Below the pieces are notes generated by a model, which ran no database searches, was not told the DNA's origin, and saw only the letters and a list, made by a program, of their open reading frames with translations. 64,000 bases of DNA from an uncultured Eubacterium sp. (GTDB lineage Bacteria > Bacillota > Clostridia > Lachnospirales > Lachnospiraceae), in NCBI GenBank assembly GCA_947384955.1, contig CANDJC010000003.1, positions 1-64,000 on the forward strand. Direction: 5' to 3'. This document shows positions 43,890-51,666 of this stretch, in pieces. Numbering within the stretch: the first letter of the stretch is position 1; each line of letters begins with the position of its first letter. A program made the position numbers and the translations under genes.

Positions 43890-43990
43890 AACAAGGCAGC
43901 CGGCACGATAGTGTACACCTATCCGTTTCCGGCATTATAAAGATAAAAAATAGCACCTTTACTTTGTCAGAGCGGGGGTGCTATTTTTTA
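43890..43990 (+). ncRNA. Candidate small antisense RNA (about 100 nt)
   Basis: The promoter at 43855-43883 leads to a 100-base segment ending in a strong stem and T-tract. It contains GATAG-TGTACAC-CTATC and an outer GCCGG/CCGGC pair, so it should fold. It converges with a minus-strand hydrophobic mini-ORF (43981-44046) at a shared terminator, the layout of type I toxin/antisense RNA loci. Not matched to a named RNA family. Confidence 0.55.
43945..43989. terminator. Bidirectional terminator shared by the small RNA and mini-ORF
   Basis: AAAAAATAGCACC (43945-43957) pairs with GGTGCTATTTTTT (43977-43989), T-tracts on both strands. Confidence 0.88.
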
Positions 43991-44046
43991 TGGTTTACAT
44001 ATTCCAAAATCGCTGCAATAAGTATTGCAGTTGTAAGTATAACCAT
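43981..44046 (-). CDS. Hydrophobic 21-aa mini-ORF, possible type I toxin
   Basis: 21 codons starting 9 bp from the stop of the 74-aa gene; the peptide is a single hydrophobic helix (ILTTAILIAAILEYV) with a charged end (NHKK) and its stop lies inside the terminator stem. The size, helix and charged tail recall Fst-like membrane toxins. The ribosome site is weak (ACGGA). It could also be a chance ORF. Confidence 0.4.
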   Translation of the reverse strand: MVILTTAILIAAILEYVNHKK

Positions 44047-44054
44047 GAATTCCG

Positions 44055-44279
44055 TTAAGCAATCCCATATTTTCTGAATATGCAGTTTAAATCGCTGATA
44101 CTGATTTTGCCTGCCAGATAGTGCGCTTTTACGCTTGCTTCTACTTCTTCCATATAGATGTCAAACATAAACCAGTCATCAGCGTCGTAATATTCCTGCA
44201 ATTGTTTAAAGTCACGCTGCAGTCCGGCTGGAAGATTTTCTCTTAATGTAATTTCTTCATCGATGTACATTGTCTGCAC
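44055..44279 (-). CDS. Small protein encoded with HipA-like kinase
   Basis: 74 aa, acidic and helical (LQEYYDADDWFMFDIYMEEV, VKAHYLAGKISISDLN). No HTH. It follows the HipA-like kinase by 10 bp and is likely a partner or regulator. It is not a HipB-type repressor. Family not recognised. Confidence 0.7.
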   Translation of the reverse strand: MQTMYIDEEITLRENLPAGLQRDFKQLQEYYDADDWFMFDIYMEEVEASVKAHYLAGKISISDLNCIFRKYGIA

Positions 44280-44289
44280 TGTCCTTTTT

Positions 44290-45222
44290 CTATTTCTGAC
44301 TTCTGAATTTGCTTGCAGCTATTTTCTGATATACCGGAAGCAGCACTTTTTCGTATCTCTGTTCCATTATCAGCGAGAAAAACTGCTTCTGTATTTCTGA
44401 TAATACTGGTATTTCCTCTATCAAATCCTGTATTTTTTCCATACAGCTGCCTATTCGGGGCACAAGCCTGTAAACAGCATCGATACACCCCTTGTATTCC
44501 ATATTTTCAATTATATGATACGGATTTACTCTTTTTCCCTGCAATTCATAGATACATCTGCGTGCTTTATATGCTTCCGCTTCCATCTTCGCATTATGAG
44601 CCATAACAGTCTGCATCTTCAAATCATCCCATTTATTGTTTAAACAATTTCCGTTATCATAAACAGGCGCCAGCTTTTTCGTTCCATCCTTTTTCAAAAT
44701 GATTCCCCAGTTACTGTTATTCCTGTCTGTATTTCCTATAAATGCGTCTATCACAAACATATTCCAAAAATGCTCTTCTACCCCAGAGGCATCCTGTAAA
44801 AATGGATGTTCCTGTATTGTCATCATGATTTCATATAAATCCACACCGACGCCGTTGGTTTCATTGCCGTTAGAATCCAGAAAATGCGGCTCAAATGTAA
44901 CTTTTATCTTTTCAAATTCGTATAATGTGTCTCCATCCTCTAAAAAATCTTCACAGGCAGTAACGGTTTTTCCATTTCTGACTCCAAGAATCGTATGGTG
45001 CACTGGCAGTCCTGTGAATTCATATATCTTTGAGCCAATGTATTCACAGACCGGGCTGTTTGAATAGCTGAGCAGGATATTTTTCATCTGCTTTTCTTTC
45101 AGATTGCCAGGAAATTTCAAAAGATAATTCCTGCCTTGATATGTGATTCCTATTTTTCTTCCGGCTGTTCCGCCATACATTCTTTGATTTTGCTCATAAT
45201 CGTTAAAACTGACCAGTTGCAT
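44290..45222 (-). CDS. HipA-like (CtkA-type) serine/threonine kinase
   Basis: 310 aa, short form. HipA kinase core motifs: the ATP-lysine in YLLKFPGNLKEKQ (about 32-44), the catalytic region DAFIGNTDRNNSNWGII (about 173-189) and metal-binding LAPVYDNGNCLN (about 200-211). The N-subdomain of classic HipA is missing, as in short HipA/CtkA proteins. Upstream is no HipB gene; instead a long inverted repeat lies 47-95 bp before the start. A possible growth-arrest kinase with unusual regulation. Confidence 0.85.
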   Translation of the reverse strand: MQLVSFNDYEQNQRMYGGTAGRKIGITYQGRNYLLKFPGNLKEKQMKNILLSYSNSPVCEYIGSKIYEFTGLPVHHTILGVRNGKTVTACEDFLEDGDTLYEFEKIKVTFEPHFLDSNGNETNGVGVDLYEIMMTIQEHPFLQDASGVEEHFWNMFVIDAFIGNTDRNNSNWGIILKKDGTKKLAPVYDNGNCLNNKWDDLKMQTVMAHNAKMEAEAYKARRCIYELQGKRVNPYHIIENMEYKGCIDAVYRLVPRIGSCMEKIQDLIEEIPVLSEIQKQFFSLIMEQRYEKVLLPVYQKIAASKFRSQK

Positions 45223-45268
45223 TGCGTGATGTCTCCTGATTTTTGCTGACCGCTTGTCAAAATTTTAT

Positions 45269-45317
45269 TTATCAGATAGATATTCTGATTTTTTATCATA
45301 AAATATCTATCTGATAA
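45269..45317. promoter_or_regulatory. 16-bp perfect inverted repeat upstream of HipA-like gene
   Basis: TTATCAGATAGATATT (45269-45284) and AATATCTATCTGATAA (45302-45317) are exact reverse complements, 17 bp apart, 47-95 bp before the kinase start. A candidate operator for an absent or distant HipB-like repressor, or an mRNA leader hairpin. Confidence 0.6.
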
Positions 45318-45440
45318 TTATCATAAACCAGCACCTTTGAATTGTAAATCACTTATTTCACATTTATTTAAACCAGCCGCTAAAAAAAATGAAAAATTAT
45401 TCCATCCACACCACAGCTGCTGAACAGTGCCTGATTTCTT

Positions 45441-46280
45441 TTAAAATTCATCAATCTCCCCATTATAATACTGGATTATCATCTTCACATCCGTCAGGTT
45501 CACTTTCCCATCCCCGTTTGCATCCGCGCTTTTCAGCTGTGCGCCCTCCAGTGTCTTTACGCCGTTATAATGCTGCATCACAAGCCTTGCGTCTGTTAAA
45601 TCTGTCCTGCCATCTCCATTGACATCTCCCGGCTCGCTCTTTTGCGTTTCCCGAATCGTCAGATATGCCGGCACGCGGTGTTCAATTGTTTCCTTCTGTT
45701 TCCCGTCTGTCCCGCTCCATTCCAGGTTTGTTACACAGACCGTTGTTTTGCCGGCTTCTGCATCTTCTGCTACATGGAGCTTTATCTGAAACAGGGCGCT
45801 GGCGTCTTTTGCCTTTATGCCGGAAGAATACTGAATCGAAAATTTCCCTTCCGCTTCATCAAACGTGCATTTTTTTACTGCATTTTTTTCTGCCGGAAGA
45901 ATGTCGCTCTCTGCCACCTGAAACAGGCTCGTATCGTATTCCAGCACACCGTTTATGGCGGAAATCTCCTGTTCTTTGGATGTACTGCTGCCTTTTAATG
46001 TAACCGATAAAAGCAGTGTGTCTCCCTGGCTGCATTCTTCCTTATCAAATGTATTTTCAATATCCCATTTACTGTCAGCTGCATAAACAGCTTTTGCAGA
46101 GACCGCACTGAAACTGATACTCAGACAGCATACTGCTGCTGCCGCTTTTTTTATGTATTTTAATATTTTTTTATCTGCTGCTTTTATTCTGTCTGCCGGC
46201 ATTCTCCCTTTTTCTGCTGTTATTTTCGTTCTGCCTGCCGGCATTCTCTCTTTTTCTGCTCTCTGTCTGATATGAACCAT
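45441..46280 (-). CDS. Secreted cohesin-like protein with C-terminal dockerin
   Basis: 279 aa. A basic N-terminus with a 14-residue repeat (KERMPAGRTKITAE, KGRMPADRIKAADK) precedes a signal peptide (AAAAVCCLSISFSAVSA, about 38-58). Residues about 65-205 form a cohesin-type beta sandwich (NGVLEYDTSLFQV, ASALFQIKLHVAEDAEAG). The C-terminus (about 215-279) is a dockerin type I pair with two calcium loops: GDVNGDGRTDLTDARLVMQ and ADANGDGKVNLTDVKMIIQ. ATG 46280 has GGAGGCAG. Likely secreted and able to bind a cohesin partner. Confidence 0.85.
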   Translation of the reverse strand: MVHIRQRAEKERMPAGRTKITAEKGRMPADRIKAADKKILKYIKKAAAAVCCLSISFSAVSAKAVYAADSKWDIENTFDKEECSQGDTLLLSVTLKGSSTSKEQEISAINGVLEYDTSLFQVAESDILPAEKNAVKKCTFDEAEGKFSIQYSSGIKAKDASALFQIKLHVAEDAEAGKTTVCVTNLEWSGTDGKQKETIEHRVPAYLTIRETQKSEPGDVNGDGRTDLTDARLVMQHYNGVKTLEGAQLKSADANGDGKVNLTDVKMIIQYYNGEIDEF

Positions 46281-46308
46281 CTTTCTGCCTCCTTCCGCTG
46301 CTGCCGCA

Positions 46309-47178
46309 TCATTCTTCTCCTTTGCGCCGCCTGAGCACAAGCACAAGCGCCAGTATGCCGCATACGGCTGCGCCGACCAGAAGTGCATCGCTGCCCAGCC
46401 CTATTCCGGTCTTATAATTCGAATCCGGCCTGGATGACTTTGCACTCTGTACAGCTGCTGCCTTCGGGCTGCTGCCGGCAGAAGATGTCCCCTGTGCCAT
46501 GCTGCCGGATACGCCGGACTCGCTTCCCGTGCTGCCGGAGGTATTGGATATGTCAGTCTCCTGCTGTCCCTGCGGGTCAGCCTGTTCATCCACAATGCTG
46601 ATATCCGACGCTTCTTCGGGATTATCCAGGTCTACCATATCGGTATCATCCGGTGTATTTTCCGGCTCTGATGAATTTTGCGCCGGTGTGTTTCCGGTTT
46701 CCGGCGCACGCACGGAGCCTGCCACCGTAACGTCCGATACTTCTGTCAGACTGGCATCTGCCATATCCCGCAGCGACAGCGATACAGGAATTGATTCCGA
46801 ATCCTGCAGCGCCTGAAACCGCACGCTCACAACTGTGCCGTCCTGTGCATAGCTTTCATCGCAGACGACAGACAGGTTTACCTCGCTGCCCGTATCCGAA
46901 GCCATCTGCATATCGCTCCCGGAAAAAGCGCTGTTCCAGGTGCTGCTGTCGTATTTTAATACATTGCTGTCATAGTTTAAAGCAGCACCCAGCGTGCTGA
47001 TATCCGGGTTATTGCCAAGTTCCACATCAATATTGACATAGTCCCCCTCCGACACACTTGCTGTGTCCGACGATGCGGACAGCGTCGGGGCTGCCGCATA
47101 GACCGTGTCTGCCTGTACTATTCCTGCCAGCAGCAGGCTGACGGACAGCCCTGCTGCAAAGATTTTTTTTATGCTCAT
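46309..47178 (-). CDS. Membrane-anchored cohesin-domain surface protein
   Basis: 289 aa. Signal peptide (AAGLSVSLLLAGIVQADTVYA, about 8-28, shown here as AAGLSVSLLLAGIV), a cohesin-type domain (LSASSDTASVSEGDYVNIDV, LGAALNYDSNVLKYD, VVSVRFQALQD, about 32-150), an acidic Ser/Thr/Gly linker and a C-terminal membrane helix followed by RRRKGEE. No LPXTG-like motif seen, so anchored by the helix. Start ATG 47178 has GGAGAGG. Adjacent to the dockerin protein 29 bp downstream, so the two could bind each other. Confidence 0.85.
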   Translation of the reverse strand: MSIKKIFAAGLSVSLLLAGIVQADTVYAAAPTLSASSDTASVSEGDYVNIDVELGNNPDISTLGAALNYDSNVLKYDSSTWNSAFSGSDMQMASDTGSEVNLSVVCDESYAQDGTVVSVRFQALQDSESIPVSLSLRDMADASLTEVSDVTVAGSVRAPETGNTPAQNSSEPENTPDDTDMVDLDNPEEASDISIVDEQADPQGQQETDISNTSGSTGSESGVSGSMAQGTSSAGSSPKAAAVQSAKSSRPDSNYKTGIGLGSDALLVGAAVCGILALVLVLRRRKGEE

Positions 47179-47320
47179 ATTGCCTCTCCTTTCCCTGCCA
47201 CTCTTGCCGCTAAGAGTCTGCATCACTTTTCTTTTTCATTCTGCTGCAGACAGTCTGTTTTTCCGTACACAGCTTTTACGTTCCCACTGCCATGCCAGAG
47301 TCTCTGCTGGTTTTCCGCTG

Positions 47321-50300
47321 TTATTTTTTAACCTGAATGCTTTTTACTGCACTGTATGGCCCATAAATCCGGTTTCCCATGGAATCCAGGCTGTATGCCC
47401 GTACCCGGACATAATATTTCTTTCCAGCTTTTAAACCAGTAATCGTCTTCGGTTTTGCAGACGTTTTCGCTTCTTTCATTTTTGCAGATGTAAAATTCTT
47501 ATTGGCAGAATACTCTATCTGATATCCCGCCGCACCGTTTACTTTCTGAAATCCGGCCTGTATCCGGCCTTTTTTCTTTGAGCTGAGCGTCAGGGATGCT
47601 GTTTTTGCCGGAGCAGATGCTTTCGTCCACCGGGCATACAGCGTTGCGGCTGCGTCCAGCGGCCTGCTGCCGCTTACTTTTTCGCCGCCCTGCTTCTGTG
47701 TGTACCAGCCGCTGAATGTGTAGTCTCTGCGCTGGGCTTTCGGCATAATGCCCGGAATATCGCCGGACAGCAGTGTCATGGTTCTGCGGCTTGTTTTTGT
47801 GCCGCCGTTTAAGTCAAACTGAAGCACATAATGCACTTTTACCACAGACGGCCTCTGTGATGTGCCTGCAGACGTACCAGTACCGCCGGCAGAAGAACTG
47901 CCAGAACTGCTGCCTGTACCGCCAGAACCATTGCCGCTGCTGCCATTCCCGCCAGAGCCATTCCCACTGTTACTGCCATTACTACCGCTGTCTCCCGTGC
48001 TGTCATTGCCGCTGCCGCCTGTATTGCCGCCGCCATTTTCACCACCGCCTGTACTGTCGGAATCTCCATTATCAGAACCGCTGCCTGCAACATCTATCAC
48101 ACAGAACTGTTTCAAAAAGCTCCCGTCCTTTGTGGACACCGTAACCGTGGCACGCCCGCTTCCAACAGCCGTTACCAGCCCGTTTTCATCCACCCGCGCG
48201 ACGGATTCATTATCCGTCATCCACCGCAGGTTCGGGTTGCTGGCATCCAGCGGCAGGTGACTGGCGCTTAACTGCACCGTGCTGTCTGAGCCAAGCGAGG
48301 AGTTCTTCTGGCTTAGTGAAAGCTGCTGGACTTTCTTAAAGCTGGCCCTGTAGCTGTCACTGTCCGGGAAAATAACTTCCTGCCCGGAGCTTCCCTTTGT
48401 CCGCAGTGCATACATATCACGGTCAATATTCAGCGGGCGGAATACATATCCTTCGTACTGCATGTCCTGCTTTAGCTGCAGTTCCAGAAACTGCACCGTC
48501 CGCTGCACGTCTTCATTTGCAATTTCCTCAACCTGATAATTCATTGTTCCGGTTCCCGTGCCGCGCAGGTTCAGGTAATAGTCATCCCCCGCAAGGTAAA
48601 CCGTCTTCGTGTCCCCGTCTGCATCCAGCCGGACATTCCGATTCCCGCCGGACGGCTTATTATTTATAATAGAACCCGCTTCCTTCCCATCCATGCTGTA
48701 CACATACACGTCCACCGGGCAGGCAATGTGCACGATTTTGCTGTATGCAAAAAGCGGCTCTGCAAAGATTGTAAATGTGCCGTCTGAAAACGAGCCGTTC
48801 CGGTTCCCGACAATCTCAGACACGTTTTTATCCACAAGAATACCGGCTGTAACCGTATCCTCCAGATTCTCCCACTGGTATGTGCCGTGCAGAGAATCTT
48901 CTGCTGCTTTTTTCACACTCTGCACAAATGGCCCCATGTCTGTATAGTAATTCCGTACAATCTGGCCGCTTTTTGGCACATCGGACGGAATCCCGCCTTT
49001 TTCCAGCACCTCATAATGCATGACACTGTAACCCGGATACAGATTCCCGCTGCTATCAGGCTTTCCAAGCCCCATCGTAATTTCAAATGTCTTCATACCG
49101 AACGGGGTCTTTACCGAAACATGCGTAATGGCCTGCTCCGTGCCGGATGCGAAATCCCCCTGCGGGTCGATGCCAGTTTTTTTCATAACCAGTTCCTTCA
49201 CATCACTGCTGCCGGAATACAGATACGCATAATTGACTTCTGCCAGCCATGTAAACAGATAACTTTCCAGAATGTCCATCTGCTCTGCGGTAAGGTAATG
49301 TGAAAAATCCTGTTCGAGTGAGAACGGGTCCGCGGATTTTAAGCGTTCCAGTTCTTCTTTTGGATTTCGGACTGCCGGCAGAACCGGATCTTCCGGCAGC
49401 ACAATGGGACCGCTGTTATAATGAATGTCTGCATTTAATCTCAGTTTCACAACAACAATATCTTCCGGCACAATTTCAGAATCCAAAGCTGTCACTTCAA
49501 TCTGCTCCCACTGCTCTTTTGTTCCACCATAATATATATCCATCAGCCAGTCTGCCGGCCCGTCAGTATAAGAAAAAGCGTACATATCTATTTGTGTAAC
49601 AGTGACAGGAACTGATATGGATTTCATATTCCAGCATTCTCTAAACGCGCCTCTGTTTATTCTCTCTACGCCTTGCGGAATTTCGAATTCTTTCAGGCTT
49701 TGGCAAAATGCAAAAACATACTCCTCTATCTCTTTTAATTTTTCTGGAATACGAATCTTCTCCAGATTCATGCATTCAGCAAAAGCCATATTTCCCATTC
49801 TGTTTACTTCGTCTGGAATTGAAATTTCCAGCAGATTCTTACACCGATGGAACGCACTGGCTCCAATTTCTTTCACACTGGAAGGTATCCGATACTGGCT
49901 GTCTTTCTTCCCCTCTGGATACCGAACCAGCTTCGTCTTTTCTTTATTAAACAAAACCCCGTCTTCCGATGCATAACCCTGGCTGGCATTATCTGCATGA
50001 ATTGCCGTTAAATTCGGACAGTTTTCAAAAGCCTGTTCATCGATACCTGTTACACCTGACGGAATGAAGATTTCTTTGGGAATCAGTCTTTCCTTATCTC
50101 CAAACATATTTGATTCTATATGAGTCACACGCTTTCCATCCAGTTCTTCCGGGATTCTTATCACTTCATCCGAGCCGGTGTACTTTTGGATGCTGACTGT
50201 TCCGTCATCCAGTGTAACAAATTCAAATTCCTCTTCCGGCTCACTCCCGGCATAATGTATGGTTATTTCATCTCTCACAAGCCCGCTGCCTGAATCAATT

Positions 50301-51628
50301 GTAATTTTGCCCCACTGCTCTTTTGTTCCTTCATAATAAACATCCGTTAAACTGCTGCACTGACTAAAAGCGTATCTTCCAATTTCTGTCACGCTGACCG
50401 GAATCTCCACCTGTTTTAAACCTTTGCATGACTCAAAAACCCCCTGGCCTATTTCTGTCAGACCACCTGGAACAGTCATGTGTGTTAAAGCCTTGCAGTT
50501 AAAAAATGCAGAGTCTCCAATACTTGTTACCGTATCTGGAATAGAAGCCTGCGTCATGCTTCCGCAATCGTAAAAGCTTCCATACCCTATACTTGTCACA
50601 CCTTCTGGAATACGAATTCCAGCTAAATTTTCACAGCTGTTAAACGCATAGTCTCCTATACTTGTTAACCCGTCTGGAAAACTGATTTCATACAAGCCCA
50701 TACAGCCGGAAAAAGCGTACTCTCCTATATGCGTTACACCTTCAAAACTAATTCTTGCCAGATCCTGACAGACAGCAAATGCATAATCTCCTATATTTGT
50801 CACACTTTCAGGAAGCCAGACTTCTACAAGCTGTTCACAGTTATTAAAAGCTCCTTCCCCGATGCTTGTTACAGTCTTTCCATCTATCTGTGCAGGGATT
50901 TCTGCTTTTGCACTGGTACCGTTATATTTCGTGATTTCAATGGTTCCGTCGTCTAAATCAATGTACTCATATTCAGAACTGATATTGTCTGACAGAATGC
51001 CATCACTGCAGTGTATCACAGCATTCAGCAGCGCATCATTGCCAGATTCATCAATTTGTACTGCCTTCCACTGCTCTTTTGTACCAGTATAATATACATT
51101 TTGCAAATTTCCACATTTATAAAAAGCGCTTCCCTCAATACTGTTTATGCCAGCTGGTATTGTAATCTCGGCAAGCTGCACACATTCATTAAAAAGACTG
51201 CCTTTTATTACAGTCAGACCTGCCGGCAGTGTTATTTTTTTCAGACTCCTACATCGAAGAAATACTGTCCCTCCCATCTGGTTTATTCCGTCTGGCAGTG
51301 TTATTTTTTCCAGATTCGTGCAATCAGTAAATGCACCTGCATAAATATTGGTCACACTGTCTGGGACAATCACTGATTTTAAACTCTCACACCCCAAAAA
51401 AGCTATGCCCATAATGGAACGTACTGTTTTACCATCAATACTTGCTGGTATTTCAATCTCTGAAGCAGTACCATTATATCTAGAAATAGAAACAGATGTA
51501 CCATCTCCAGAATTAGCGTATTCATAATCATCACTGACAGCTGCCAAAACGTTTTTCACTTCGACTGAATATGCGGTCACGCCCGCAAGCATGCAGCTTA
51601 TTATCATTACCGATAGAATTCTTTTCAT
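47321..51628 (-). CDS. BspA-like leucine-rich surface protein 1
   Basis: 1435 aa secreted surface protein. Signal peptide (MKRILSVMIISCMLAG...), about 25-30 BspA-like leucine-rich repeats of 22-23 residues (GLTSIGDYAFNSCENLAGI; residues about 30-750), then a conserved module of about 350 residues beginning PKEELERLKSADPF (about 755-1105), a Big_2 domain (NPNLRWMTDNESVARVDENG), a Gly/Ser-rich linker (about 1190-1270), a Flg_new/InlB-B-type repeat (FDLNGGTKTSRRTMTLLSG) and a terminal fibronectin type III domain. No LPXTG or other anchor seen. The last 2 kb is nearly the same in three tandem paralogs. Confidence 0.9.
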   Translation of the reverse strand: MKRILSVMIISCMLAGVTAYSVEVKNVLAAVSDDYEYANSGDGTSVSISRYNGTASEIEIPASIDGKTVRSIMGIAFLGCESLKSVIVPDSVTNIYAGAFTDCTNLEKITLPDGINQMGGTVFLRCRSLKKITLPAGLTVIKGSLFNECVQLAEITIPAGINSIEGSAFYKCGNLQNVYYTGTKEQWKAVQIDESGNDALLNAVIHCSDGILSDNISSEYEYIDLDDGTIEITKYNGTSAKAEIPAQIDGKTVTSIGEGAFNNCEQLVEVWLPESVTNIGDYAFAVCQDLARISFEGVTHIGEYAFSGCMGLYEISFPDGLTSIGDYAFNSCENLAGIRIPEGVTSIGYGSFYDCGSMTQASIPDTVTSIGDSAFFNCKALTHMTVPGGLTEIGQGVFESCKGLKQVEIPVSVTEIGRYAFSQCSSLTDVYYEGTKEQWGKITIDSGSGLVRDEITIHYAGSEPEEEFEFVTLDDGTVSIQKYTGSDEVIRIPEELDGKRVTHIESNMFGDKERLIPKEIFIPSGVTGIDEQAFENCPNLTAIHADNASQGYASEDGVLFNKEKTKLVRYPEGKKDSQYRIPSSVKEIGASAFHRCKNLLEISIPDEVNRMGNMAFAECMNLEKIRIPEKLKEIEEYVFAFCQSLKEFEIPQGVERINRGAFRECWNMKSISVPVTVTQIDMYAFSYTDGPADWLMDIYYGGTKEQWEQIEVTALDSEIVPEDIVVVKLRLNADIHYNSGPIVLPEDPVLPAVRNPKEELERLKSADPFSLEQDFSHYLTAEQMDILESYLFTWLAEVNYAYLYSGSSDVKELVMKKTGIDPQGDFASGTEQAITHVSVKTPFGMKTFEITMGLGKPDSSGNLYPGYSVMHYEVLEKGGIPSDVPKSGQIVRNYYTDMGPFVQSVKKAAEDSLHGTYQWENLEDTVTAGILVDKNVSEIVGNRNGSFSDGTFTIFAEPLFAYSKIVHIACPVDVYVYSMDGKEAGSIINNKPSGGNRNVRLDADGDTKTVYLAGDDYYLNLRGTGTGTMNYQVEEIANEDVQRTVQFLELQLKQDMQYEGYVFRPLNIDRDMYALRTKGSSGQEVIFPDSDSYRASFKKVQQLSLSQKNSSLGSDSTVQLSASHLPLDASNPNLRWMTDNESVARVDENGLVTAVGSGRATVTVSTKDGSFLKQFCVIDVAGSGSDNGDSDSTGGGENGGGNTGGSGNDSTGDSGSNGSNSGNGSGGNGSSGNGSGGTGSSSGSSSAGGTGTSAGTSQRPSVVKVHYVLQFDLNGGTKTSRRTMTLLSGDIPGIMPKAQRRDYTFSGWYTQKQGGEKVSGSRPLDAAATLYARWTKASAPAKTASLTLSSKKKGRIQAGFQKVNGAAGYQIEYSANKNFTSAKMKEAKTSAKPKTITGLKAGKKYYVRVRAYSLDSMGNRIYGPYSAVKSIQVKK

Positions 51629-51666
51629 CTGTATTCCCTCCCCCAGCAGCGAAAATCACCTGCTAT

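Noticed and set aside
47773..48260. Pro/Arg-rich antisense frames opposite the Gly/Ser linkers of the surface proteins and the kinase
   Set aside because: Antisense of Gly/Ser codons reads as Pro/Leu/Ala runs; these are shadows.
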